A stretch of DNA of 64,000 nucleotides from an uncultured Arenicella sp. (GCA_947499305.1 CANMNN010000011.1:1-64000); one strand, 5' to 3'. Shown: positions 7,302 through 17,876, numbered from the stretch's first letter. The notes: a model not told the origin generated them from the sequence alone. A program made the numbers and translations.

Positions 7302-10300
7302 ATGCGTCATTTTGGTGCGATTACTCGTTCACGTATAGCGTTAGGTTTTCTGTTATCTAGTCTCTGCATTAGCTTTTCTCAAATAGCTAATGCACTAGAT
7401 GATTCCGATAACTATTGCCTCTATAGTAAAACTTCTCTGCAGGGCGACTCAGTATGTGGAGATGATACTGATATAAACTGGGTCGGTTGGCGTTGGTATC
7501 GAGCTATTTCTTCTTTAGAAGTTAGAGAAGGGTATGAGTTAGTTGCCTTTCCATATATCTGGCAGCAAGGAACTCCTGAAGTTTATTCTGGCACAGTAAA
7601 TGATTTAGGTTCATGGAAAAAGCGAATAGCTTCTTTCTATGTGCGTAAAAAGCTCTCAGAGCAAGATAAGCCATGCTTCTATTCGAAAAAACACTTTCGT
7701 GGTGAACGCTTTTGTACTGACAGTAATGTCTATTGGCTCGGATGGTATTGGAATAACCGAATTTCGTCAGTTAGCGTACCTGAAGGGTTTGAGGTTGTTT
7801 TGTACAACCGTTGGGGCTTTTATGGAGAATCTGAGACCCTAACAAGCAGCGTTCCTGAGCTCGGGCGGTTCAATAATCGTACCTCATCAATTTACATCCG
7901 CCGAATTTCACAACAAGTAGATAGTGACGGGGATGGTGTTCTCGACACCGTTGATGAGTGCCCAGATACGTTGCTTGGTCAGACCGTAGATACAGCGGGT
8001 TGCGCTTTAAGCCAACTTGATACCGATAGCGATGGTGTTAACGATGATATAGATATCTGTCCAAATTCTCCTAGCGACTCAGTCGTGGATATCAACGGCT
8101 GTGCTGAGTCACAGCTAGATGACGACTCTGATGGCGTGAGTAATGATCTGGATCAATGTTCGGGTACACCTGGTAATGAGACTGCAGATGCTACGGGATG
8201 TTCACTTACTCAATTAGATTCAGATAATGACGGGTTAAATGACTCGTTAGATCAATGCCCAGCAACACCTGTTGGTGAGGCTATTGATACAGAGGGATGT
8301 TCATTAAGTCAGCTTGATTCGGATGAAGATGGCGTTAGTGATGCCCTCGATATTTGCCCGAATACACCTCAAGATACAGAGGTTAACCAAGACGGTTGTT
8401 CGCCAGTCCAATTAGACACTGATAATGACGGCGTCAATGATGCCCTAGATATTTGTCCTAACACTCCAGCCGGGGCGGATGTTGATGCTCAAGGTTGTGA
8501 GGTGCGTGATTCAATTCCTCCGCAGCTGAGTATTGATTCGCCTGAAAATGGTCTTTTTGTTGTTCAATCTACTCCCGCTATTCGTCTGTCATTTAGCGAT
8601 TCTGAAAGTGGTGTTAATACTTCGAGCATAAGTTTTAGTATCAACGCCGAGTTAGTCAATGTTGATTGTGAGCTGATACAAGGGGGGGCTCAATGCCGCC
8701 CATCAGAGGCTCTTGAAGATGGTCTCCAGACACTACTAGTATCGATTAGTGATGTTGATGGTAACGTTTCAACGCAAGAGTCTTCGTTTACAGTCGATAC
8801 TGTTCCGATTGAGATCGAAATTGCAGACCCTGTTGATGGTGTTATTCTGAATGTTGAAACTGTTGATGTCAGTGGTAGCGTCAGCAGCAACGTAACTGCG
8901 CTCAACGTCAATGGCGTCACTGTCGATGTGTTTGATGGGCAATTCTCCGGCTCTATCCCGCTATCTCCAGGGCGAAATATGTTAGTAGCGCTAGCCTCAA
9001 CCGCAAGCGGTAAAACGGCCACGACTACTGTAGATATTACAAGAGACAATATTGATCCAATAGTTAAGATCGATAGCCCAATTGATGGGTTTGTATCGGC
9101 CACAGGGTTAGTCTCTATTGCGGGTGTAGTCAATGATATAGTAAGTGGCGGAGCGAATCCGATAGTTACTGTTAATGGGGTAAATGCAAATGTCAATGGC
9201 GGTACATTCGTTCTCACTGACTTACAATTAGAGCGTGGAGCGAATTCTATCGAGGTAATCGCTACCGACACTGTAGGTAACGCAGGTTCTGACTCTATCG
9301 AAATCTATTTTCAAGAAGTTGTAGGGTCACGATTAAGCATTTTATCCGGCAACGGCCAAGTATCTGAAGTTGGGTCTAGGCTCAGCGAACCATTATCGGT
9401 CAAAATAACCGATGAGAATGGTGCTCCGGTTGCTGGACGCGTTGTTACTTTCAATGTTGATCGTAATAACGGTTTACTTACGAGTGACCCAAACCTACCT
9501 GGAAGTAGAAGCCTTCAAGCAGTTACAAACGGGCAAGGTATTGCTTCAGCGATTTTCGAGCTTGGCGATACATTTGGGGAAGGCAGTAACCGTGTCTCAG
9601 CATCTGCATTAGGAGTTGCAGGTGAAGTTGAGTTTTGTAGTACTGGGTCATCTGCAACTATAAATCAAATTAGGTTGCGCATGGGCGACAACCAACGAGG
9701 AATTGTTGGTCAGCCACTGGTTCAGCCATTAGAAGTTATTGTTTTAGATAAAGCTGGCAACCCGATTAATGGCGCTGAAGTTGTTTTTAGCGTAATTGCA
9801 GGAGAGGGGGATTTTAACGGTGAGAGTCGGTTAGAACGTGTTACCACGCTCGACGGTATTGCTAGAGCGTCACTTAAGCTTGGTCGAGACCCAGGCTTAA
9901 ATGCAAATGTTGTTGAAGCACGTGTAGTTGGTTTAGCGAATAGATCGGTTGTGTTTCGAGCAACAGGCCTAGCGCCTGGAGATCCAAGTAATACAACGTT
10001 TAGTGGTGTTGTTGTGGATAACGCTCAAACACCTATCCCTGGAGTAGAAGTAAGTATAGATGGCACTGACTCAGTTGCTATAACGGATTTAAATGGTGCG
10101 TTTTTATTAGAAAATGTCATTCCAGGTCAAATACATCTGCATATAGAACCGCAGAATTCGAGCCGAGCAGAAGTTTTCCCATCTCTTGAGTTTGAAACAG
10201 TCGCGATCGCAGGTCGGGAAAATATTCTTGGACAAGCTATATCGTTGCCTCCATTGCAGCTCGAAGGGCAAAAGATAGTTGGCGGCTCTGACGATGTGGT

Positions 10301-13300
10301 CTTGAGCATGCCAGGTGTCCCTGGCCTTGAGCTGAAAGTGTTTGCAAACTCAGTCACCTTTCAAGATGGATCAAAAGTAGGTGACCTGTCTATAAGCCAA
10401 GTGCAATTAGATAAAGTGCCAATGGCACCTCCCAACGCATCTCTTGGTCTCTCCGCTACTTGGACTATTCAACCGCATGGCACTCATTTTGATCCGCCTG
10501 CACAGGTTACTCTACCTAATAATGGCCTGCCTGCAGGCAGGCTAGTAGATCTATATCAATTTGATCATGAGATTGGCAGTTTTATCGATATCGGGCAAGC
10601 TCGTGTATCCGAAGATAGGTCGGTGGTAGTTTCTGAACCAGGTTTTGGAATAGTTAGCGCTGGCTGGGGAGGTGCAGCTCCCCCTCCTCCCCCTGTTACT
10701 GATGGAGAAGGAGGAGGCCCAGATACACCGGACGAGCCTGACAATCCGGATGATCCTGACAACCCAGGTGATCCCGATAACCCGGATGATCCCGATAATC
10801 CGGATGATCCCGACAATCCGGATGATCCCAATAACCCGGATGATCCCAATAACCCGGATGATCCCAATAACCCGGATGATCCCAATAACCCAGAGAATGA
10901 CGGTGAAGGTGAAGAAGGCCCTGAGCCACCTGCGGAAGACAGCGATGCCAATGATGATGGCCCGCCAGAAGACGCGATGCCTGAGACAAACGACGGTGAG
11001 GACACACCAGATTCGCCTGAAAATGCGGATGAAGTAGGCGACCCTATTATCGCGGCTACTGGTGAGTTTAAACTGTCAGTCACAGACCTTAAAATACCTG
11101 GTAGAGGCTTTGATTTTGAAATGACACGGACTTACCGTAGCCGGTTCAACTTCGACGGTCCTCTAGGTCAGAGTTGGGAATTCGTTCACAATGAGCGCCT
11201 TGAAATTCCTGGTGTCAGTGATATTAATCAGTCTGTTTTACGCTGCACAGGCAGTGGTCGCCTTGATACTTATCAGGCGAATGATGATGGCAGTTATGAA
11301 GCGCCTGATGGTTTCTTTGATGTACTGTCTAAAAACGACGACGATACATTTACCATTCGAGATAAATCTGGTTTTAAAACCAATTTTGATCAAAGCGGCT
11401 TAATGCAAAGCCGAGTAGATCGAAATGGTAATACCATGACCTATGCCTATGATGCACAAGGGCGTTTAGTTACCGTCACCGACACACTGGGGCGAGATAT
11501 CAAGTTTACGTACCGCAATTCAGGCCGAGTTGAATCGGTTATCGATTTTGATGGTCGTGAGATTCGATACTACTACGACGGTGAAGGAAACCTTATTGCC
11601 GCGCGTTCTCCTATTGTCGAAGGCACATCAACTGGCAATGACTTTTTAAACGGTAAGACAACGTTCTACGAGTACAGCTCTGGTTTTGATGCTACTGAAA
11701 ACCCTGAGTTAGCGAACGCGAACCACAACCTTATCTCCATTACAGATCCAAAGGGGCAGAGATATTTGGTTAATACGTATAACACCGATCCAGAGTCCTA
11801 CAGCTTTGATAAAGTGGTTACTCAGCAATTCGGCGAAATTGGCCAACTAATGCAGTATACGTATCTGGAATTGAATGCAGATGCAGAATCGCCAACCGCG
11901 ATGACTCCACGAAACAGGACCATCGAAGTCGATCGTAACGGCAATAGAACGGTCAGGATTCATAATAGTACGGCGAATCTAATTGAAGAGCGTGAGGAAA
12001 TTAACCGTGGTGTAAACCCAGATGACCCGACAGTTTTCGTTACTCGGCATTCATATAATGCAGACGGTAAAAGACTGAGTACAACATTTCCCGAAGGCAA
12101 TATTGTCGAGTCGGTCTTTGATAGCGAAAACACAGACCGTTTACAGCAAGATAATTTGTTGAGCGTTACAAAAAAAGCTGGCCCAAGAAATGCAGCTCAA
12201 GCGCAAATTACTACATCGTATACTTATGAGCCGATTTTTAATCAAGTGGCATCCATGACTGAAGCTAGGGGCAATGATGCTTCTTACTCGCCTCAGAATG
12301 GTGGCGCTTCGAGTGCCGCTCGGTATACTGAAACCTTTGCTTTCGATTATCAAGAGGGTAATAGCTTGGCGGCGCTAGCTGAAGAAACTGGACTGGTGCA
12401 ACCTCAAGTTCAGTTGCTTCTCGATAACGCTGGCATTAGCTTGAATTTAGGCGACCTAAATAGTGATGGTTTAATCGACCAAACTAATGGTAACAAGGTG
12501 CAAAATACAAAACCCTCTGTTCGCCTATCAGATTCTGTTTCACAGAGAGTTGTTTACGATTATACATACAATCGATTTGGCCAACTAACTTCTACAATTG
12601 ACCCTGAAGGTAATGTGGATGAAGTCGAGTATTACCCAGAGGACGATCCAGATGGCGACACCACTCTGAGTGTATCGGACAGAAGTTTGGCAACCGATAC
12701 TGGTGGATATGTTCGTGCAATGATTCAAGATTCGAAAGCGAGCCCAAGAAGAGTGTCTGCAGTTGCCCCGAAAATAATTAGAACTGAAAAACGATACGAC
12801 GCCGTCGGCAACATGACTGCATCGATAGATGGTAGGGGTAATTTAACAAGTTATGAAGTTAACTCACTGAATCAAATTGTCTCACAAACCACTGAAGCAC
12901 CGTTTAATTTTGTTACAAGGTTTATTTATGATGCCAATGACAACCTAGTTCGTGATGAGGTTCAAAACGTAGATACAAATGGCCCGAACTTAGACGGATT
13001 TGTTACAACTACTTATGCGCATAACGTGCTCGATAAGGTCATACGTAAGCGTCAAGAAGTCGCCACTGGAGATATTCTGCTAACCAGCTATCAGTATGAC
13101 GATAACTACAACCTGATCCAAACTATCCAGCCTGAAGGTAATATAATCAGGCGCACTTATGATGATCGAGACTTGTTGTTTTCAGTAACGCGAGGGTTTG
13201 CGTCGGCGAGTGCTAGCACTACTAGCATAACGTATGATGGCAACCGAAATAGAATCAAGGTAATTGATGCTGCAGACAACAATGGTGATGGCAGTAACGA

Positions 13301-16300
13301 AGAAACTAACATTTCGTACGACGGTTACGATCGATTAATTAGCATTATTGATGCCGTTGGAAACGAAAAGCGCATTCAATACGACCCTGCTAATAATAAG
13401 CTTGTTGAGCAGCGTTTTGGCCTTGATCAAGGCGATAGTCCGGAGAGTAATTCGATCAGCAACAACGTCTTATTGTCGCAAACTGAGATGCGTTACGATG
13501 AGCTCGGTCGTCAATTTCAAAGTGATAAATTGTTGTTTTCAAATATCGCAAGTGTTGGCCCAGAAGGAGTGCTTACACCTAACGATGGCAAGGTAAGTAT
13601 GCGTTATGAGTTTGATCGAAATAGCCGCATTACTCGAGAAGTTGACGATAATACAAATGATTTAACCCTAGAATATGATGGGGTTGATCGAGTTATTCGC
13701 AAAGTCGATGCGTTAGCAAATAGCATAAGCTACGCTTATGACGGCAATAATAATATTATTCAAACAACGGAACTCGACCGAAGTGTCGAAGGTATCGTGC
13801 CCGACGAAACTTTCGTTTCGAATAGCGTGTTTGATACCTTAGATCGTTTAGTTCAGCATAGCGATAATTTAGGTAATCAAACTAGATACACCTACGATAG
13901 CCGTAATAATGTAATAAGCAAAGTTGATAGCTTGGGCAATACGCAACGTTATACCTATGACGGTCAAAATCGTAAGTTATCAGAAATCACTGAATTGCGA
14001 GTAAGCGGTGCGGCTCCTGGCGAAATAGATACTTCTAACCCTGAAAATGCCGATGGTATCAATACCAAGCGCTATTCATGGGATCAAAATACGCGCCTTG
14101 TCTCTCTAACCGATGACAATGGCAATCAAACGTCTTACCAATACGACGCTTTGAATCGCAAAACGCTTGAAACGTTTGCTGACGGTACATCGACTCAATA
14201 TGTATATGATGCCGATAATAATGTCGTCCAAGTAACCGATCAAAACGGGTCTGTTTTTACTAATAGCTATGACGGTATTAACCGACTGATTAGTAAAACT
14301 GTAGAACGAGCAAGCGATATTCAAGGCTCCACCCAATGGCGTTATGAATATGACGGTTTATCACGCCGTACTCTCGCGACCGATAACAATAACCCAGAAG
14401 ACAGTGCAGACGACAGCATAGTTGAAATGCAATACGATTCATTGAATCGCATGTTGACTGAAATTCAAAACGGTCAAGTTGTTCGCAATGTGTTTGATGG
14501 TGTTGATCGTCGGCTATCGCTTGCATATCCCAGTGAGCGCATAGTAAACACAGCTTATGATCAGATAAATAGAATCAAAACGATCACAGATGAAGGTGAG
14601 ACCACTAATATCGTTGAGTATGACTACATTGGCCGACAACGTGTTTTAGAGCGGCGATACGCGAATGGCACACAACTTAGCTATCACAATGCTGGAGTTG
14701 ATATAGGTTATGATGGGCTTCGTAGAACAACCGTCCATCAGCACGTTAATGGCCGTGGCGATGTAATTAGTGGTTTCGAATATGCCTACGACAAAGAGAG
14801 TAATCGTCGTTACGAAATTGACCAGTTAACGCAACTTGCCGACACTTATCAATATGATTCTGAGTATCGTTTGATCGAAACAAACGAAGGTATTCAAGCT
14901 GACGCTTTAAGCTCTATTGTTAATAATGAAAATACAAACCAAAGTGTGGCGAGTATTCTTGGTAATAACCGGGTGTCTTATCAATTAGATGGTGTTGGTA
15001 ATTGGTTATCTCAAACGAGTGACAACGTTACTACTCAATACACGGTAAATGAACAAAATGAATACGACGATATTGGTGGCGAATTTCAGTCGCATGATGC
15101 CAATGGAAACCTCACTGACGATGCCACACGTACTTACATCTACGACGCCTATAATCGAATAATCGAAGTTAAATCGATTAACGATATCACTATAGCTGAA
15201 TATAAGTACGACGCCTTAAATCGTCGAATTTCTAAAGTAGCGGGTCTCTCAGAAGCACATTTTGTTTACGATGGTGATCGCGTAATCGAGGAGCAGTCGA
15301 GCTTGAACCAGATGCTTCGTCAATTTGTATACGGCAATGGTGTCGACGAAGTGCTAGAGCTTAGGAATGTCGATAGCCAAACGTATTATTATCATGACAA
15401 TTCACTTGGTTCTATAAAATCAATCACGGATTCTACTGGTGAGGTAGTCGAACGTTACAGCTACAATTCATACGGTGTCACCACTGTTCTTGGTGCCGAT
15501 GGCGAATCAGTATTATCAGAAAGTACTATCGGAAACCCTTATGGCTTTACTGGTCGACGTTTAGATTCTGAAACAGGGAATTATTATTTTAGAGCCCGTT
15601 ATTATGGGCCTGATCGTGGACGTTTCCTTCAACGAGACCCTCTAGGCTATGTGGATGGCATGGGCTTGTATGCCTATGTATCTAACAACCCAATCAACTG
15701 GGTCGACCCCTTTGGTTTAGAGAAGCAAAAGCTCAGAGATGAATTGGAAAAGCAATATGCTGAAGAGGCTCGTCAAATAGAACAAGAGAATATTGATCGA
15801 TTGATAGATGATTTAGTAGACGGTGCACTTGATGAATTTGTCTATGACCCTCTTCGAGACATAGCGGAGGGTAAACTCGCATCGGCCGGTTGCAAAATCG
15901 CAAAGCTGTGCTCAGCAGCTGGCCGTCTAGGTAAAGCCGCAAAAGATCTTTACGACAAAGGTCGAAGAAGGGACTCTCCTTGTAGTTTTGTTGCGGGCAC
16001 AGTCGTGTTGACTACGGCTGGGCTAGTTTCAGTCGAAGCCGTTGCCATTGGTGACGAAGTCTGGGCGTTTAACGGCAAAAGTAGCCAGCAAGAAATAAAG
16101 GGTGTTTCGGGCTTATACCAACGGCTTGCAAATAACCTTTATGAGGTGACCATCAGCAGTGGAGAAGTCATTCAAGTAACTGGTGAACATCCATTTTGGG
16201 TAGAGACTAAAGGCTGGGTTGAAGTACATGATTTGGTTGTCGGAGATACGCTAACGACCAAACACAATAAACAATTGTCTATCACCGAAGTCGAAGAAAA

Positions 16301-16640
16301 GCCTGGTCAGTATGTTGTTTATAATTTCGAAGTTGTCGATCTGCACAACTACTACGCTGGTGAATCTGAAGTTCTTGTTCATAACTGCCCGACAGAAAAC
16401 CCTAATCGACGAACAGGGAATAGTAATTCTGAGCGCCACGGTGATGGAGGTCGCGCCATGGACAAAGCTAAGAAGGCGAATGCAGAACTTGATAGGCAAA
16501 TTCAAGAAATAAGGCGCGAAGGAGGTAAGGGTAGTGGTAAAAAGATCGATAGACTTCGTAAAAAACAGCAGCGAAATATTGAAACTGCTCGGGAGAAAGA
16601 AAAGGGCGAAACTCACGGCACTCGTGAAAGGAGGGGTTAA
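7302..16640 (+). CDS. giant secreted RHS/YD-repeat polymorphic toxin with HINT domain
   Basis: 3112 residues. In order: signal peptide (1-32); two beta/gamma-crystallin-like domains (about 37-200, YCLYSKTSLQGD and CFYSKKHFRGERFC); six TSP3-type calcium-binding repeats (207-400, DSDGDGV...DxCP); Ig-like domains (402-670); two invasin-like Big_1 domains (675-890); a carboxypeptidase-regulatory-like domain (892-960); a beta module; an Asp-Pro-Asn linker (1133-1240); DUF6531 (from 1246); a long YD-repeat shell; and the RHS core closing motif (GNYYFRARYYGPDRGRFLQ, near 2760). Then comes a HINT autoprotease from C2894 (CSFVAGTVVL) to H3027-N-C (LVHNC), and an 83-residue basic tip with HGDGGRA. By family knowledge the YD shell encloses the tip and HINT releases it. 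The tip is the predicted toxin; its activity is not recognised. Downstream genes are candidate immunity proteins. Confidence 0.9.
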   Translation: MRHFGAITRSRIALGFLLSSLCISFSQIANALDDSDNYCLYSKTSLQGDSVCGDDTDINWVGWRWYRAISSLEVREGYELVAFPYIWQQGTPEVYSGTVNDLGSWKKRIASFYVRKKLSEQDKPCFYSKKHFRGERFCTDSNVYWLGWYWNNRISSVSVPEGFEVVLYNRWGFYGESETLTSSVPELGRFNNRTSSIYIRRISQQVDSDGDGVLDTVDECPDTLLGQTVDTAGCALSQLDTDSDGVNDDIDICPNSPSDSVVDINGCAESQLDDDSDGVSNDLDQCSGTPGNETADATGCSLTQLDSDNDGLNDSLDQCPATPVGEAIDTEGCSLSQLDSDEDGVSDALDICPNTPQDTEVNQDGCSPVQLDTDNDGVNDALDICPNTPAGADVDAQGCEVRDSIPPQLSIDSPENGLFVVQSTPAIRLSFSDSESGVNTSSISFSINAELVNVDCELIQGGAQCRPSEALEDGLQTLLVSISDVDGNVSTQESSFTVDTVPIEIEIADPVDGVILNVETVDVSGSVSSNVTALNVNGVTVDVFDGQFSGSIPLSPGRNMLVALASTASGKTATTTVDITRDNIDPIVKIDSPIDGFVSATGLVSIAGVVNDIVSGGANPIVTVNGVNANVNGGTFVLTDLQLERGANSIEVIATDTVGNAGSDSIEIYFQEVVGSRLSILSGNGQVSEVGSRLSEPLSVKITDENGAPVAGRVVTFNVDRNNGLLTSDPNLPGSRSLQAVTNGQGIASAIFELGDTFGEGSNRVSASALGVAGEVEFCSTGSSATINQIRLRMGDNQRGIVGQPLVQPLEVIVLDKAGNPINGAEVVFSVIAGEGDFNGESRLERVTTLDGIARASLKLGRDPGLNANVVEARVVGLANRSVVFRATGLAPGDPSNTTFSGVVVDNAQTPIPGVEVSIDGTDSVAITDLNGAFLLENVIPGQIHLHIEPQNSSRAEVFPSLEFETVAIAGRENILGQAISLPPLQLEGQKIVGGSDDVVLSMPGVPGLELKVFANSVTFQDGSKVGDLSISQVQLDKVPMAPPNASLGLSATWTIQPHGTHFDPPAQVTLPNNGLPAGRLVDLYQFDHEIGSFIDIGQARVSEDRSVVVSEPGFGIVSAGWGGAAPPPPPVTDGEGGGPDTPDEPDNPDDPDNPGDPDNPDDPDNPDDPDNPDDPNNPDDPNNPDDPNNPDDPNNPENDGEGEEGPEPPAEDSDANDDGPPEDAMPETNDGEDTPDSPENADEVGDPIIAATGEFKLSVTDLKIPGRGFDFEMTRTYRSRFNFDGPLGQSWEFVHNERLEIPGVSDINQSVLRCTGSGRLDTYQANDDGSYEAPDGFFDVLSKNDDDTFTIRDKSGFKTNFDQSGLMQSRVDRNGNTMTYAYDAQGRLVTVTDTLGRDIKFTYRNSGRVESVIDFDGREIRYYYDGEGNLIAARSPIVEGTSTGNDFLNGKTTFYEYSSGFDATENPELANANHNLISITDPKGQRYLVNTYNTDPESYSFDKVVTQQFGEIGQLMQYTYLELNADAESPTAMTPRNRTIEVDRNGNRTVRIHNSTANLIEEREEINRGVNPDDPTVFVTRHSYNADGKRLSTTFPEGNIVESVFDSENTDRLQQDNLLSVTKKAGPRNAAQAQITTSYTYEPIFNQVASMTEARGNDASYSPQNGGASSAARYTETFAFDYQEGNSLAALAEETGLVQPQVQLLLDNAGISLNLGDLNSDGLIDQTNGNKVQNTKPSVRLSDSVSQRVVYDYTYNRFGQLTSTIDPEGNVDEVEYYPEDDPDGDTTLSVSDRSLATDTGGYVRAMIQDSKASPRRVSAVAPKIIRTEKRYDAVGNMTASIDGRGNLTSYEVNSLNQIVSQTTEAPFNFVTRFIYDANDNLVRDEVQNVDTNGPNLDGFVTTTYAHNVLDKVIRKRQEVATGDILLTSYQYDDNYNLIQTIQPEGNIIRRTYDDRDLLFSVTRGFASASASTTSITYDGNRNRIKVIDAADNNGDGSNEETNISYDGYDRLISIIDAVGNEKRIQYDPANNKLVEQRFGLDQGDSPESNSISNNVLLSQTEMRYDELGRQFQSDKLLFSNIASVGPEGVLTPNDGKVSMRYEFDRNSRITREVDDNTNDLTLEYDGVDRVIRKVDALANSISYAYDGNNNIIQTTELDRSVEGIVPDETFVSNSVFDTLDRLVQHSDNLGNQTRYTYDSRNNVISKVDSLGNTQRYTYDGQNRKLSEITELRVSGAAPGEIDTSNPENADGINTKRYSWDQNTRLVSLTDDNGNQTSYQYDALNRKTLETFADGTSTQYVYDADNNVVQVTDQNGSVFTNSYDGINRLISKTVERASDIQGSTQWRYEYDGLSRRTLATDNNNPEDSADDSIVEMQYDSLNRMLTEIQNGQVVRNVFDGVDRRLSLAYPSERIVNTAYDQINRIKTITDEGETTNIVEYDYIGRQRVLERRYANGTQLSYHNAGVDIGYDGLRRTTVHQHVNGRGDVISGFEYAYDKESNRRYEIDQLTQLADTYQYDSEYRLIETNEGIQADALSSIVNNENTNQSVASILGNNRVSYQLDGVGNWLSQTSDNVTTQYTVNEQNEYDDIGGEFQSHDANGNLTDDATRTYIYDAYNRIIEVKSINDITIAEYKYDALNRRISKVAGLSEAHFVYDGDRVIEEQSSLNQMLRQFVYGNGVDEVLELRNVDSQTYYYHDNSLGSIKSITDSTGEVVERYSYNSYGVTTVLGADGESVLSESTIGNPYGFTGRRLDSETGNYYFRARYYGPDRGRFLQRDPLGYVDGMGLYAYVSNNPINWVDPFGLEKQKLRDELEKQYAEEARQIEQENIDRLIDDLVDGALDEFVYDPLRDIAEGKLASAGCKIAKLCSAAGRLGKAAKDLYDKGRRRDSPCSFVAGTVVLTTAGLVSVEAVAIGDEVWAFNGKSSQQEIKGVSGLYQRLANNLYEVTISSGEVIQVTGEHPFWVETKGWVEVHDLVVGDTLTTKHNKQLSITEVEEKPGQYVVYNFEVVDLHNYYAGESEVLVHNCPTENPNRRTGNSNSERHGDGGRAMDKAKKANAELDRQIQEIRREGGKGSGKKIDRLRKKQQRNIETAREKEKGETHGTRERRG
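10726..10896 (+). repeat. 15-bp tandem repeats coding an Asp-Pro-Asn linker
   Basis: About ten in-frame 15-bp units coding D-P-(D/N)-N-P within the RHS gene. The last four units are almost identical (GATCCCAATAACCCG), a sign of recent slippage expansion. The acidic, proline-rich product separates the Ig-like stalk from the YD-repeat shell. Length probably varies between strains. Confidence 0.85.
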
Positions 16641-16657
16641 GTCCTGCAAGTATTTGT

Positions 16658-17056
16658 ATGAAAAAGATCTGGAAAAAAAATATTGGAATTGGGAAAATTC
16701 GATTTGGAATGCGAATTGAAAATATTGAAACCTCCTTTGATTTCTCGGAAAGTGAGCGACCTGACGATGAGTGTATTTGGTACAAGAGTGATAGCCAAAA
16801 GATTATGGTTATGACCCGCAACGATCAGATTACGGTAATTTGCTGTGATTCAGAGTTCATCATTTCTGATAAAAATATTGTAGGGATGGAGGTTAGTGAG
16901 GCAATCGAAACTATCGGCTCAGATAATTACCGCGTAACTACAGATTGGATGGTAGCAGACTCAAATTATGAGTTTCCTGATTTAGGAATTGACTTTGATG
17001 TTGTTGATGAGCATGTGTTAGGTGTCAATATGATTTGGGATCAAGATGAGTTCTGA
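16658..17056 (+). CDS. candidate immunity protein for the RHS toxin
   Basis: 132-residue acidic soluble protein starting 17 bp after the RHS stop. It opens with GIGKIRFGMRIENIE, a pattern seen in several small immunity-like families, and ends in an acidic beta region (GIDFDVVDEHVLGVN). The acidic charge would suit binding the strongly basic toxin tip. GGAGGGG lies at 16631-16637, rather far from the ATG, so translation may be coupled to the RHS stop. The assignment rests on position, size and charge; no named family is certain. Confidence 0.65.
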   Translation: MKKIWKKNIGIGKIRFGMRIENIETSFDFSESERPDDECIWYKSDSQKIMVMTRNDQITVICCDSEFIISDKNIVGMEVSEAIETIGSDNYRVTTDWMVADSNYEFPDLGIDFDVVDEHVLGVNMIWDQDEF

Positions 17057-17101
17057 GCATTTAATATCTTATTTTTGTTTACTACTGTTGAGGGAGAATA
17101 T

Positions 17102-17443
17102 TTGATAGATACCAGTTTAAAGGTAAGTTATTCATTAAGGTTTGTGGGCATCAAATCTGAAGAGTCAAATGCATTAATACGTTCTTTTAAAAGAGAGCCT
17201 AAATCAATTCGACCTTACAATAAAAGTGATTCACTCAATGTGCTAATTTTTGAGTTGTTGGAAGACCTTGATGGGCGAGAAGCCGCCAGTTGCTTGGACT
17301 TAGTTTCTTCTTCAACCATCGTCGATGTATTTGTTTCAGTTAGAGCGTATCAAAACAGTGAAATTATTGATGTCCCTCTATATGTTACCAAGTTTGTCAG
17401 TGAATCAGGGGCGGAATTAACGTTCTCTTTTACAGTATCTTAG
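17102..17443 (+). CDS. second small gene downstream of RHS, possible immunity protein
   Basis: Start set at TTG 17102, since GAGGGAG (17090-17096) is a clear ribosome-binding site; an upstream in-frame TTG (17075) has none. 113 residues. The layout (LKVSYSLRFVGI at the start, VDVFVSVRAY in the middle, VTKFVSESGAELTFSF at the end) is reminiscent of DUF4279-type immunity proteins, but the similarity is weak. It is co-directional with the first immunity candidate, 45 bp downstream of it. It may protect against a different toxin tip carried by relatives. Confidence 0.55.
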   Translation: MIDTSLKVSYSLRFVGIKSEESNALIRSFKREPKSIRPYNKSDSLNVLIFELLEDLDGREAASCLDLVSSSTIVDVFVSVRAYQNSEIIDVPLYVTKFVSESGAELTFSFTVS

Positions 17444-17635
17444 CTAGAGGTATTTCTGTAGGAAAGATGGAAATTGGTGGTGCAACAACCTTATTGTTTC
17501 AGTCACTTTTTGTGAATTGGAATTCTATACCTAACCGTAAAACCTAGTTGTAATGAGTCTGGAGGAAGCACCGGAGAGCATCGTGGTCATTAGTTTATTA
17601 AGACAACTGATTTCATGATTGCACATACAAATTAG

Positions 17636-17770
17636 GACTTTGCAGAGCTGGGTTTAAGTTTTGACGTTGAGGGTTGGCAGTTATGGTGTGTGCCATTGAT
17701 GATCAATATGATGGTTAAAACTTACAAAGATAAGATAAAAGTAAGTGTGTTTGCTACTAAAGCAAAGTAG
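17636..17770 (+). pseudogene. relic of another immunity-type gene
   Basis: A 44-codon open stretch without a start (stop codon directly before it, TAG at 17768). Its beginning, FAELGLSFDVEGWQLWCVPL, aligns with FPDLGIDFDVVDEHVLGVNM near the end of the first immunity candidate. It is probably the 3' end of a duplicated or displaced immunity gene. The rest of the 17444-17876 interval shows no other gene. Confidence 0.5.
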
Positions 17771-17876
17771 CAAATTAGATTAAAAGTGTATTTCGTTAGT
17801 AAAACACCGACCAATATTTTTATAGGCCTGTGTCGAGCAGTTAATTAAATTATTTAGCGGAAATTTTCAAATTCAT

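Noticed and set aside
10726-10896. Possible CRISPR-like array
   Set aside because: Units are directly tandem without spacers and code for protein in frame.
10565-11083. Antisense open frames over the Asp-Pro-Asn repeat
   Set aside because: Repeat-driven shadows of the RHS gene; a repeat free of stops in one frame is open in others.
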